A stretch of DNA of 64,000 bases, from assembly GCA_964403525.1 (NCBI GenBank), contig CAYOGE010000001.1, positions 62,001 to 126,000 of the forward strand. The letters run 5' to 3'. Within the stretch, counting starts at the first letter, position 1. Each line of letters starts with the position of its first letter. Shown piece by piece: positions 1 through 8,358 of the stretch. Below the pieces are notes generated by a model that made no database searches, was not told the origin of the DNA, and saw only the letters and a program-made list of their open reading frames with translations. Made by a program: the position numbers and the translations under genes. The stretch comes from JAJTGZ01 sp964403525 (GTDB lineage: Bacteria; Planctomycetota; Phycisphaerae; Phycisphaerales; UBA1924).

Positions 1-849
1 ATCACCCACGGACACATGGACCACGTGGGCGGGCTTGCATACTGGTGCAGCCAGCGCAACTTCCAGGGCATGGGCCCGGGCAACATCATCTGCCCCGCCG
101 CGATAGCACCCGCCATCCAGAAGATGATGGAGGGGTACATCGACCTTGAGCGCCAGAAGACGCCCTTTAAGATCCACCCCCTCGAGCCGGAGGGGATGAT
201 CCAGATCAAGCCGAACGTCTTCGTGCGCGCCATCCCGCTCGAGCACACCGTGCCCACCAGCGGGTACACCGTTATCGAGCGGCGAAGCAAGCTCAAGCCC
301 GAGTACGTCGGCCTGCCGCAGGACAAGCTCACCGAGCTCAAGGAGCGCGGCACCGAGATCACGCGCTTCCTCGAGATCCCGCTGGTCGCCTACATCTTCG
401 ACACCGCCCCGGGGGCGGCGCTCCTGCGCGAGGACGTCCGCAAGGCCCAGATCGTGATCACCGAGTGCACGTTCTTCGAGCCCGACGACAAGGAACGCGC
501 CAAGATCGGCATGCACCTGCACGTTTCAGACCTTGTCGAGTGGCTCCGCGTCTGCGAGTGCAAGGCGATGGTCATCGGGCACGTCTCGCGCCGGACCAAC
601 CTCGCCATCGCCAAGAGCAACCTCGTCAAAGCGCTCGGTCGCGAGAAGGCCGACCGCGTCTTCTTCCTTCAGGACGGCAAGGCCAACCGCGAGCGTTATG
701 AGCGCCAACTCATGGACGCGGGCGAGCACCCCCTCCAGCAGAAGGGCGCAGCCGGCGGGGGCGGGCGGTCCGGCGGCTTCCGCGGGCGGCCGCCTCGTGA
801 GGGCGGCGGCGAGCGAGTCTCGTCGCGTTCCATCCCGCCGCGCGGCTGA
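1..849 (+). CDS. RNase Z-like metallo-beta-lactamase-fold hydrolase (5' end missing)
   Basis: The frame is open from the first base, so the gene starts upstream of the window. It opens with the metal-binding signature THGHMDH (H3, H5, D7, H8 of the visible part). Further ligand-like residues follow in the order expected for RNase Z-type enzymes: FDTAP near 133, ECTFF near 153, HLHVSD near 172 and GHVSRR near 194. The family hydrolyses phosphodiester or similar bonds with two zinc ions, classically the 3' trailer of tRNA precursors. The last 40 residues are a Gly/Arg-rich tail, absent from typical RNase Z, that could contact nucleic acid. Whether the substrate is tRNA cannot be decided from the fragment. 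Confidence 0.75.
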   Translation: MTHGHMDHVGGLAYWCSQRNFQGMGPGNIICPAAIAPAIQKMMEGYIDLERQKTPFKIHPLEPEGMIQIKPNVFVRAIPLEHTVPTSGYTVIERRSKLKPEYVGLPQDKLTELKERGTEITRFLEIPLVAYIFDTAPGAALLREDVRKAQIVITECTFFEPDDKERAKIGMHLHVSDLVEWLRVCECKAMVIGHVSRRTNLAIAKSNLVKALGREKADRVFFLQDGKANRERYERQLMDAGEHPLQQKGAAGGGGRSGGFRGRPPREGGGERVSSRSIPPRG

Positions 850-960
850 TTAATCCGACTGATGAAAATGATCGATCGGGCGGTGCGGCGCACAATCCCT
901 AGGGCGCCCGCGCCGGGTGAACCCCATCTGCGGCCGCCAATCGCGTGGGTTGCTCTAGCA

Positions 961-977
961 CAAAGAGAATCTCTTTG
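961..977. promoter_or_regulatory. Perfect inverted repeat upstream of dnaA promoter
   Basis: CAAAGAGA and TCTCTTTG form an 8-bp inverted repeat around a single central A. It ends 29 bases before the -35 element of the dnaA promoter, in an otherwise unremarkable 209-base intergenic region. Its symmetry and placement fit a binding site for a dimeric regulator; a hairpin with a one-base loop could not form as RNA, which argues for a DNA-level role. Confidence 0.5.
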
Positions 978-1006
978 CTACTCGGCGCTACCGGCGGATT
1001 TGGCTA

Positions 1007-1035
1007 TTGACAGAACCTCCACCTGCCCGTACCGT
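1007..1035 (+). promoter_or_regulatory. dnaA promoter
   Basis: A consensus -35 TTGACA (1007-1012) is separated by exactly 17 bases from TACCGT (1030-1035). Transcription would begin near 1042. This is the best housekeeping-type promoter seen in the window. Confidence 0.6.
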
Positions 1036-1058
1036 GGACCCCTTCGATGGAGGTAGAG

Positions 1059-2642
1059 TTGAGTGTTCACAGCAGCAAAATGAAGCCATCCCGCGTTGAT
1101 CCCGATGGCCACATCTGGGCAGCGTTGCTCCAGCACATGCGCGCGCACAAGCCCGACATCTGCCGGCAGTGGTTCGATCTGCTCGAGCCGCTCGGCGTTG
1201 CGGGCGGTGTTCTGCGTGTCCGCGCCCACTCGCCCATCCACCGCGATTACCTCCAGCGCGCCTGCTCAGGACCCTTCAACGACGCCGCACAGACCGCAAC
1301 CGGCCGCCTCATCTCCGTCCGCTTCCTCGGTCCCGACGAGGCGGTCGAACCCGTCGCCAAGCCCGCCGCACAAGCCCCCGCCGCCAAGGCCGACGCCAGG
1401 CCCGCCCAGCCCGAAAAACCATCCACCGTTTCTCCACAATCAACACACGGGTTGTCCACCGCCCCCGCGCCCGCCAGTGACCGCGCCGACCACAAGCCCG
1501 AATCAGCGCCCGAGCCGATGCGCGACGACATGCGCGAGTTCGTCCCCAGCGGGGGGAGCGGCGCCGGCAGCGGCCCGATCGCGCCCGAGACGCTCGAGCA
1601 CCTCTACGACGACGGGCTCGTGCTCAACCCCGACTACGGCTTCGACGGCTTCATCGTCGGGCCGGGCAACCGCCTCGCACACGCCGCGGCCCTCGCCGTT
1701 GCCTCAAACCCCGGCCGGCACTACAACCCGTTCTTCGTCCACGGTGACGTCGGGCTCGGCAAGACCCACCTCCTGCAGGCGATCTGCCTGGCGATCCGCG
1801 CCCAGCGCCCCGAGGCGGTGATCTACTACACCTCGTGCGAAGGGTTCATGACGCAGTTCATGGACGCCGTCGCCGCCGGCGCGATGCACCTGTTCCGCCA
1901 CAAGTTCCGGCACGTCGACGTGCTGGTGATCGACGATGTCCACTTCCTCGCCAAGCGCGACCGCACGCAGGAAGAGTTCTTCCACACCTTCAACAGCCTC
2001 TACCAGAGCCACAAGCAGATCGTCCTCAGCAGCGATGCGCCGCCCGAAGAGATCCCCGACCTCGAGGAGCGCCTGGTCTCGCGCTTCAAGTGGGGCCTGG
2101 TCACCGAGATCAGCCCGCCCGACTTCGAGACGCGCGTGCAGATCCTCAAGAACAAGGCACGCCTCCGCGGCTTCGAGCTCTCCGAGCCGGTCGCTCAGCG
2201 CATCGCCCAGCGCATCGACACCAACATCCGCGAGCTCGAGGGCGCCGTCATCAAGCTGCAGATGATGGCGACGATGGACAAGCGCGAGATCGATCTTGAC
2301 CTTGTCAAGACCGCACTTGGCGAGCCCCCTACCAACGAAGAGCCCACGGTCCAGATCCCCACCATCATCGAGGCCGTCGCCGACTTCTTCGGCGTCAAGA
2401 TGGTCGACATGCAGAGCAAGCGCCGCCAGCGCTCCGTCGCGCTCCCGCGACAGCTGTGCATGTACCTGGCGCGCCGCAACACACGCTTCAGCCTCGAGGA
2501 GATCGGCGGCTACTTCGGCGGGCGCGACCACACCACCGTCATGCACGCGGTCAAAATCGTCCAGCAGCGCTGCACCACCGACAGCGAGTTCGGCCAGCAG
2601 GTCCAGTCGCTCGAGTCACGCCTCCGCGGCGGCCGCGCATAG
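1059..2642 (+). CDS. dnaA: Chromosomal replication initiator DnaA
   Basis: DnaA binds DnaA boxes at the origin as an ATP-dependent filament and melts the duplex. Domain I (about residues 5-75) is followed by a long Ala/Pro-rich linker to about 185, an AAA+ core with Walker A GDVGLGKTH near 229 and Walker B VLVIDDVHFL near 288, and domain IV with the box-binding signature GGRDHTTVMHA near 486. The open frame reaches back to ATG 1047, but a GGAGGT ribosome-binding site sits at 1049-1054 inside that version and the promoter predicts an mRNA start near 1042, so TTG 1059 is preferred; ATG 1080 is a third choice. At 527 residues it exceeds the usual 450-470 because of the linker, whose DNA carries box-like repeats. 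Confidence 0.95.
   Translation: MSVHSSKMKPSRVDPDGHIWAALLQHMRAHKPDICRQWFDLLEPLGVAGGVLRVRAHSPIHRDYLQRACSGPFNDAAQTATGRLISVRFLGPDEAVEPVAKPAAQAPAAKADARPAQPEKPSTVSPQSTHGLSTAPAPASDRADHKPESAPEPMRDDMREFVPSGGSGAGSGPIAPETLEHLYDDGLVLNPDYGFDGFIVGPGNRLAHAAALAVASNPGRHYNPFFVHGDVGLGKTHLLQAICLAIRAQRPEAVIYYTSCEGFMTQFMDAVAAGAMHLFRHKFRHVDVLVIDDVHFLAKRDRTQEEFFHTFNSLYQSHKQIVLSSDAPPEEIPDLEERLVSRFKWGLVTEISPPDFETRVQILKNKARLRGFELSEPVAQRIAQRIDTNIRELEGAVIKLQMMATMDKREIDLDLVKTALGEPPTNEEPTVQIPTIIEAVADFFGVKMVDMQSKRRQRSVALPRQLCMYLARRNTRFSLEEIGGYFGGRDHTTVMHAVKIVQQRCTTDSEFGQQVQSLESRLRGGRA
1419..1460 (+). repeat. DnaA-box-like array inside the dnaA linker
   Basis: Box-like nonamers start at 1419 (CCATCCACC), 1430 (TTCTCCACA) and 1452 (TTGTCCACC), that is at offsets 0, 11 and 33, with a weak CAACACACG at 1441 filling the missing step. 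TTCTCCACA matches the canonical TTATCCACA at 8 of 9 positions. All point the same way and lie in coding sequence for the poorly conserved linker. Function as autoregulatory or origin sites is inference. Confidence 0.35.
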
Positions 2643-2646
2643 CCCT

Positions 2647-2667
2647 TCTCCCAGCTTTGCTGGGAGA
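2647..2667 (+). terminator. Hairpin after dnaA
   Basis: TCTCCCAGC, loop TTT, GCTGGGAGA: a perfect 9-bp stem five bases after the dnaA stop codon. No T-tract follows, so it may act as a weak or factor-assisted terminator or as part of a palindrome-rich repeat. Confidence 0.5.
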
Positions 2668-2791
2668 CCGTGCATCCGGGAGCGAAGCGGACGAATGCCG
2701 GAAGTCACCCAGCCGCAAAGCGTCATCGTCAGGCTCGGCGAAGCCGGATGAGGGTGCCCCTGCCAGCGAGCGTCGCAGCCTCTCCGCCGCC

Positions 2792-3874
2792 CTACCTGTT
2801 CGCCAGATCCGCCACCACCCGCTCCAGCCCCTCCACCACGCGGCTCATCGCGTCGTAGTCGAGCGTCTCCGGCCTGTCGCTCGCCAGGTGGTAGTGCGGG
2901 TTCCGAAACGGGGCGGTGTCGGTCACCATTACCCCGTCGTACCCCTCCTGCCAGAATGCCCAGTGGTCGCTCCACCCAACGCCCGGGAAGAACCCAGGCA
3001 GCGCCGCCCCCTCGCACGGGAACTGCGCTTCGGCACGGAACACCCGCACGCACCGGCGCGTCAGCGAGCGCGACCCGACGCTGCCGACAAACCCGATGAA
3101 GTTCCCTTCCGCCGGGTAGAGCCCGCCAACCAGCGGCGGGTACTTCTGGTACCCCACCTCGCCCGTGTAGAACCCGATCGTCTCGAGGCTCAGCATCGCC
3201 ACGATGTCATCGTTCCTGGCGCGGCACGCCTTGGCGTAGACCCACGAGCCCATGTCGCTGGTCTGGAAGCACGGCGGCTCCTCGTTGACGAAGAAGAGGA
3301 AGCGCACCTCGCGCGCCTGCCCCTTGCCGGCGAAGCGCCGCGCCAGCTCCAGCACGCCCGCCACACCGCTTGCGTTGTCGTCGGCGCCCGGCGTCCCCGC
3401 GAACGTGTCGTAGTGGGCGCCGACCACCACAACCTCCGTCGCGCACGCCGAGCCCGCCGCCGGCGCGAGCACATACTCAAGGTTCGGTGTCTTTGCGTTC
3501 CGCTCGACGAACGTCTGCCCCGGCTCGTCGTACCCGGCCGCGCGCATCTGGGCCATGATCCACTTCGCGGCCTCCGCCATGCCGCGCGGGTCGAGCGTTG
3601 ACCGCTTGCCCACTTTCGACGCCAGCGACTCAACATCGCCGCGGATGCGCTCCGCGCTGGCCAGTTGCGACCGCGTCGCCGCCGGCCGCGCACCAGCGAA
3701 GCTCTCACCCGGCATCGCGACCATGAGCCAATAGCACCCGTACAGCAACAGAGCAATCGTCGCGAAGAGCCCGGCGAGCCTCTTCAGTGCCCCCTTGCTC
3801 ACGAGCTTGAACTTGCGCCCGGCGGCCTGTGCGGCAGGACTCGCTTCAGCGGCGTGTGCACCGGTGCGTGCCAT
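2792..3874 (-). CDS. Membrane-anchored M28 family zinc peptidase
   Basis: A predicted aminopeptidase-type metallopeptidase of family M28, facing the periplasm behind an N-terminal membrane segment (about residues 30-50, ATIALLLYGCYWLMVAM). The co-catalytic zinc ligands and catalytic acids are recognisable in order: GAHYDT (His/Asp), GADDNASG (bridging Asp), NEEPP (catalytic and metal-binding Glu) and a distal His after WSDHWAF. The 360-residue length is typical for the family. The open frame extends to 4054, but the extra 60 residues are Arg-rich and non-homologous, so the ATG at 3874 is chosen. The gene is convergent with dnaA and divergent from the next gene. The substrate is unknown. Confidence 0.85.
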   Translation of the reverse strand: MARTGAHAAEASPAAQAAGRKFKLVSKGALKRLAGLFATIALLLYGCYWLMVAMPGESFAGARPAATRSQLASAERIRGDVESLASKVGKRSTLDPRGMAEAAKWIMAQMRAAGYDEPGQTFVERNAKTPNLEYVLAPAAGSACATEVVVVGAHYDTFAGTPGADDNASGVAGVLELARRFAGKGQAREVRFLFFVNEEPPCFQTSDMGSWVYAKACRARNDDIVAMLSLETIGFYTGEVGYQKYPPLVGGLYPAEGNFIGFVGSVGSRSLTRRCVRVFRAEAQFPCEGAALPGFFPGVGWSDHWAFWQEGYDGVMVTDTAPFRNPHYHLASDRPETLDYDAMSRVVEGLERVVADLANR

Positions 3875-4031
3875 GCACGTCCGTACGCGACCGCGAGTAA
3901 GTGGTTGCAAACATTCCATTCCATCGATGTGCTGGAAGCGAATCCGCAGACCGTGCAGGCAAGGAGCGGGTATGAGGCGGGCAGATTGCAAACCCGCCCC
4001 ACGCGTGCGCCTCCGCCCGTGCGCGAGCCGA

Positions 4032-4037
4032 TACGAT
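4032..4037 (+). promoter_or_regulatory. Probable -10 element TACGAT
   Basis: TACGAT lies 28 bases before the ATG at 4065; a transcript starting near 4044 would include the GGAG at 4055-4058. Confidence 0.3.
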
Positions 4038-4064
4038 CTTCCGCACCCGTACACGGAGCACCCG

Positions 4065-5078
4065 ATGAACCAGCGTCACACCGTTGCGCTCCTCGCCGCC
4101 GCGTTCGCCACACTGAGCGCTGCCGCCGAGCCGCCGCCACACGCGCCCGATGCGACGCCGCCGAGCGCAGCGCCGCCCGCCTCGCGCGAAGGGCGCATCG
4201 ACCTGCGCCCCAAGTGGGAACTCGGCCAGGTGGTCCGCTACACCATGAAGCAGACCAGCGACCAGCAGACCCCCAACGCCGAAGACCCCTCCGACCCGCA
4301 CAAGTCGCGCCTGGAGCAGACCATCGGCCTCAAGATGACCGCCAAAGCCGTCGACACGACCACCGGCGAGACAACCGTCGAGATCGTCTACGAGTCGGTC
4401 AAGGCGAAGCTCGACAGCCCCCTGGCCACCGTTGACTTCGACAGCACCAAGCTCCCACCCAAAGGGCCCAAGTCTCCCGCCGCTCCCGCCCCCTCAGCCC
4501 CGCGCGACCCCTTCGACCAGATCGATGCGCTCCTCGCCGACCAGTTCAAGCAGATGGTCGGCACCACCATCACCATGAAGGTCGCACGCGACGGCCGCAT
4601 CATCTCCACCTCCGGCGGTGAGTCGCTCTCGCCCACCATGCTCCCAGGCATGACCGCCCCCGGCGCCGAAGCGATGAAACAACTCGGCGGCCTCATCGGG
4701 CCAATCACCACCAACTCATCCCCCGGCTTCGATGGGCTCGCCCGCGTCGGCGACCGCTGGACACACCGCGACCAGCTCGACGTCGGCCCCATCGGCGGGC
4801 TCGACCTCACCACCACCTACGACCTCCGCACGCACACCGCCGGCACAGCCAAGGTCTACTTCAAAGGGCACGCCGACGGCAACCACAGCAGCGGCCTCCC
4901 ACTCCCCGTCAGCCTCGACAGCGCCGACCACTCCGGCATGTACGCCTGGGACACCCGCCGCGGCCAGCTCGCCCGCTGCGAGTTCGAGCAGAAGGTCACC
5001 ATGAGCGGCTCGATCACCGGCAACAAGCCCGCGACCGCGACCACCACTGTGGTGATCGAGCGCATCGACAAGAAGTAG
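4065..5078 (+). CDS. Exported protein of unknown function
   Basis: Not recognised. The product has 337 residues, with a signal peptide (MNQRHTVALLAAAFATLSAAA) followed by a Pro/Ala-rich spacer to about residue 40 and then a beta-rich domain with alternating Thr-rich strands to the C terminus. The start is set by GGAG at 4055-4058, seven bases upstream of the ATG; the longer open frame from 3795 lacks a signal peptide. No catalytic motif is visible. The pattern resembles the exported beta-sheet proteins of unknown function that are common in planctomycetes. It is divergent from the M28 peptidase, with a 190-base region between them. Confidence 0.75.
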   Translation: MNQRHTVALLAAAFATLSAAAEPPPHAPDATPPSAAPPASREGRIDLRPKWELGQVVRYTMKQTSDQQTPNAEDPSDPHKSRLEQTIGLKMTAKAVDTTTGETTVEIVYESVKAKLDSPLATVDFDSTKLPPKGPKSPAAPAPSAPRDPFDQIDALLADQFKQMVGTTITMKVARDGRIISTSGGESLSPTMLPGMTAPGAEAMKQLGGLIGPITTNSSPGFDGLARVGDRWTHRDQLDVGPIGGLDLTTTYDLRTHTAGTAKVYFKGHADGNHSSGLPLPVSLDSADHSGMYAWDTRRGQLARCEFEQKVTMSGSITGNKPATATTTVVIERIDKK

Positions 5079-5170
5079 CCCCCACCGCTTCCCTTCCGCC
5101 CCACAGCGCCGGGTGATCGCGCTGCGCAACGCGACCGGCTGCCATCGCTGACAGCCGATCGCGTTCAATA

Positions 5171-5190
5171 CGCGGGGCGCGCGCCCCGCG
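5171..5190. terminator. 20-bp perfect palindrome between convergent genes
   Basis: CGCGGGGCGCGCGCCCCGCG is identical to its reverse complement over all 20 bases. It sits between the 3' ends of two convergent genes (stops at 5078 and 5253). It could serve as a bidirectional terminator stem or as a protein-binding site; no T-tract flanks it. Confidence 0.4.
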
Positions 5191-5252
5191 CTCGATGGGT
5201 GCAGCGTTCCCACACGGCGCTGCACGCCGGCCTTTGGCCTGCTCGAGGCGCC

Positions 5253-7490
5253 TCAGTTGCAGCCGCTGAAGAAGTAATCGATGAACACGACGAAGTCGTT
5301 GTTGTCAAACTGCCCGTCGGCGCCGGGTGCGCCGCCCTGGCTCCCCATGTCGGCCCTGGGGTTGACGGTGAAGAAGTAGTCGATGAAGACCACAAAGTCG
5401 TTGTTGTTCAGCAGGCCATCGCCGCACGAGACGGCCTGGCCACCCTGGCCGCCGATGTCGGCCGGGCCGCACGGCGAGCCGATCGTCAGCGTGCCGGGGT
5501 CGCTGTCGAGCGTGTTGCACGAATCAGCGATGTGGCAGCGGAAGTCGTAGGTCTGCGTCGGCGACAGCGTGCCGGGGTTGACCGTGAGCGTGTGCGTGCG
5601 GGTGCCGCTGACGGTGATCGTCCCCATCGAGAGCGCGTTGGTGCCGTCGGTGAGGATCGCCCACGTCCCCTGGCTCGGGTCGGTGCAGATCTCCCAGCGG
5701 TACTCAACGCCGCCTGGGATCTGGCCGACGGTGAAGGTGGCCGGAGCGTTAGCGCACCCGGTGGCCGGCTGCGGCGTAAGCGGGTTGATCGGCCCTTCGA
5801 ACGTCAGCGTCGCCGGCTCGCTGGTCACGCTGCCGTAGGCGTTTGAGACGATGCAGCGGTAACGGCCCTCGTGACCGCCCCCCTGGCCGACCACGTTCAC
5901 CCGCAGCTGCGCCCCGTGCACACCCTCAAACTCCCACGACGCGTCGTGCGGGAAGGTCATCTCCGGCAGGCCGCTGCAGGCGTTTGTCAGGTTGATCCAC
6001 GTGCCCGGTGCGCTGGGGTCTTCGCGCTGCCACTGGTAGTTCAGCGGCCAGGTTCCGCCCGCGGTGATGTTGACCACCTCACCCCACCCGGCCCACTCGC
6101 AGCGCGTCGAGCGGTCAACCGGCTGCACGGCGATCGTCGGGGGCTCGTTGCCGACGGCCGCGCCGTTCAGAGAGAGCAGCCCGCTGATGAACGTCACCAG
6201 AGATTGGTTGGGCGGTGTGCAGTCGGTGCGGGAGTCCTGCCCGCTGACCAGCAACGTGTTGCCGTCGGCGCTCAGCCCGCGGACAGCGGTGATGCGCGTC
6301 CCCTGCAGCGCTGTGCCGCTGGGATCGATGGTGGCAAGGTAGTCGTACAGGTCCAGCGGCGTCCCCTCGTTGATGTCGGGCCTGCAGATGAACGGGCGCG
6401 GCTCGCCGGTGAACTGACCGGCCGACCCGCCGTAGTAGGCGGTGCCGACGATCGTGTTGCCGTCGTCGCTGATGCCGCTGGCCGCGATCGCGTTGAACGG
6501 ATAGATCGTCCCCCACTCGTCCTCGCGGTCGATCGGTCGCCCCAGGTTCTGCGGCACCCACGCATTGCCCGAGCGCGTCCACTTCACGAGCGTCATCTTG
6601 TTGATGCCGAAGTTGGCGACCGAGTAGTTGCGCGATGCGCCCGCCGCGACAACCGTGCCCGGCCCGTTGACCGGAGCGCCGCTCTGGTTTCCGAACGTAT
6701 CAAGGATGGTCATCGACCCGTTAAGCCAGACCGCCATGCGCCGGCCGGTGTATGCGCCCGCGGGATCGGGGATCGTCCCGAGGTCGTAGCCGGTGATCAC
6801 CGTGCCGTCGGCGTTCACGCGGTCGGCGCGGTTGGTCGTGGAGCTGCCGAAGAGCCGATCGAACTGGCCGGTCAGGCTGTCGTAGCGGAAGCCGTAGAAG
6901 TCGCCGCAGAAACCCTGCGAGACACCGCCCGACCCGTTCACCGTCACCGCCGACCACGCGCCGCCGACGATGAAGCGCCCGTCGTTGCTGATGTCGGCGG
7001 GCGAATTGATCGTAAAATCGCAGCGCGTTCCGCCGATCATGCGCCCCGTTGCGCCGTCGACCGTCCGCGGCAGCGAGCCCGCGTTGACCCAGCCGGTCCC
7101 GGCCGTGTAGCGGTGCGTGATCGAGGGCATCGAGCAGGGGTTCTGCAGAACCTTCAGGTTGCCCGCTGAGTCGTAACCCGGGAAGCAGTTGAGCCCGCCC
7201 CAGTTTGCGTTGTTGTCCATCGACGCGGCAAGGACCGATCCGTCGCCCGAGCAGAAGATCGGCCCGCCCGAGCCGGGCGCAACCCCCGGCAGACGCTGAA
7301 ACCCGACACCACGCGTCCACTTCATGGCCGCGTACCCCGGGATCGCTCCGTCATACGCCCACCCGGTCACGCTGTTGCCGTTGCCCGCAAGGTCATCGTT
7401 GATGCTGGTGATCACCAGCTTCGGCTGTGCGGCGGCGATAGCGGTTATCGAGGCGAGCGATGCGAGAGCGAGCAGGGTGGGCGTGCGCAT
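5253..7490 (-). CDS. Secreted HAF-like/Ig-like protein with GC-type dockerin anchor
   Basis: The 745-residue protein starts with a signal peptide (MRTPTLLALASLASITAIAAA). Residues 20-430 contain repeated ISDDGNTIVGTAYY-like units (ISNDGRFIVGG, LSADGNTLLVSG), the pattern of extracellular HAF-type repeats that probably form a propeller. Residues 440-560 look like an Ig-like domain (YQWQRE...GRYRCIVSNAYG), followed by a second Ig-like stretch to about 680. The last 70 residues hold two dockerin-like calcium-binding repeats, NNNDFVVFIDYFF and NNDFVVFIDYFF, joined by a GSQGGAPGADG linker. This C-terminal anchor is characteristic of Phycisphaerae surface proteins. The ligand and the anchoring partner are unknown. 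Confidence 0.8.
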   Translation of the reverse strand: MRTPTLLALASLASITAIAAAQPKLVITSINDDLAGNGNSVTGWAYDGAIPGYAAMKWTRGVGFQRLPGVAPGSGGPIFCSGDGSVLAASMDNNANWGGLNCFPGYDSAGNLKVLQNPCSMPSITHRYTAGTGWVNAGSLPRTVDGATGRMIGGTRCDFTINSPADISNDGRFIVGGAWSAVTVNGSGGVSQGFCGDFYGFRYDSLTGQFDRLFGSSTTNRADRVNADGTVITGYDLGTIPDPAGAYTGRRMAVWLNGSMTILDTFGNQSGAPVNGPGTVVAAGASRNYSVANFGINKMTLVKWTRSGNAWVPQNLGRPIDREDEWGTIYPFNAIAASGISDDGNTIVGTAYYGGSAGQFTGEPRPFICRPDINEGTPLDLYDYLATIDPSGTALQGTRITAVRGLSADGNTLLVSGQDSRTDCTPPNQSLVTFISGLLSLNGAAVGNEPPTIAVQPVDRSTRCEWAGWGEVVNITAGGTWPLNYQWQREDPSAPGTWINLTNACSGLPEMTFPHDASWEFEGVHGAQLRVNVVGQGGGHEGRYRCIVSNAYGSVTSEPATLTFEGPINPLTPQPATGCANAPATFTVGQIPGGVEYRWEICTDPSQGTWAILTDGTNALSMGTITVSGTRTHTLTVNPGTLSPTQTYDFRCHIADSCNTLDSDPGTLTIGSPCGPADIGGQGGQAVSCGDGLLNNNDFVVFIDYFFTVNPRADMGSQGGAPGADGQFDNNDFVVFIDYFFSGCN

Positions 7491-7540
7491 GGCGGGGTTG
7501 CTCCGATCAAAGGAAGAGAAGATGCGGGTCCGACCAAACG

Positions 7541-7566
7541 GCCCGGGCGCGTCTCCGCGCCCGGGC
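7541..7566 (-). terminator. Terminator hairpin after the sorting-signal protein gene
   Basis: GCCCGGGCGCG and CGCGCCCGGGC form an 11-bp perfect stem with a 4-base loop, 24 bases beyond the stop of the minus-strand gene ending at 7590 and before the next minus-strand start at 7490. It separates the two genes into different transcripts. Confidence 0.6.
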
Positions 7567-7589
7567 CCGGTTGTTGAAAAGAGGATCGA

Positions 7590-8279
7590 TCAGCGACGGC
7601 GGCGGAGGCCGGCCAGGCCCGCGAGGCCGAGCAAGCCGCCAGCGCCGGGCGTCGGGACGCCCTGGATCAGGATGCTCCCCTCCGTCTCAGCGCTGACCCA
7701 CGTGTTCGCGGGGGGCAGGCCGAAGCCGGTGAAGGGGGAGCGGATCGCGCTGGGGAGACCGATCGGGGTGGCGCTGGGCCACGCGATCTCAAGGTCGAAC
7801 CCGCCCGGCGCGATCGGCGTCAGGCCGATCCAGTAGTTGCCCGGCGCGAGCACGATGTTGAGCCCGTTCGCCGTAGCGACGTTGACGTTCTGGTCGCCGA
7901 AGCCGGGGCCCGCATCGAACGTCGTCTGCGTGCAGGTGAGCGTAACGAGCGTGCCAGTGCCGGGGTTGTCGGCCGAGCCCGGGAGCGCGCCGTTGCGGGC
8001 GAAGATGTTCAACCGGCCCTGGGTGACGTCGGTGGCCCAGTTGGCAAAGCCGAGAGCGCTGAAGTAGGTGCTGATGCTGGTGATCGTCCAGCCGCCCGCG
8101 GGAACGACGATGTCGTTCAGCGCGTACACCGTGGAACCAAAGGGCGGGCTGCCCGAGATGGTGTTGTACAGACCGGGGGCCGTGCCGCTCAGGTCAGACT
8201 GATCCCAAAGCACATCGGCGGAAGCGGCGGTGGTCAGACCGACCGCGGCGGTGAGGAAAACGGCGGAGAGGCTCTTCAT
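7590..8279 (-). CDS. Exported protein with PEP-CTERM-like sorting tail
   Basis: The 229-residue protein has a signal peptide (MKSLSAVFLTAAVGLTTAASA), a beta-rich body without recognised catalytic residues, and a C-terminal tripartite tail: VPTPGAG, a hydrophobic segment LLGLAGLAGL, then four Arg. This is the planctomycete variant of the PEP-CTERM sorting signal, which is normally recognised by an exosortase and leads to surface display. A GGGAG ribosome-binding site lies about ten bases before the ATG. It is divergent from the HTH gene at 8451, and the shared AT-rich region holds inverted and direct repeats, so that protein may regulate it. Confidence 0.75.
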   Translation of the reverse strand: MKSLSAVFLTAAVGLTTAASADVLWDQSDLSGTAPGLYNTISGSPPFGSTVYALNDIVVPAGGWTITSISTYFSALGFANWATDVTQGRLNIFARNGALPGSADNPGTGTLVTLTCTQTTFDAGPGFGDQNVNVATANGLNIVLAPGNYWIGLTPIAPGGFDLEIAWPSATPIGLPSAIRSPFTGFGLPPANTWVSAETEGSILIQGVPTPGAGGLLGLAGLAGLRRRR

Positions 8280-8358
8280 CTCTGAACTCCCTAGGAAAAA
8301 AGGGTGACACGATCCACAGGTACCGATATTACCTCAGGAAATCAGACATGCAAATATT

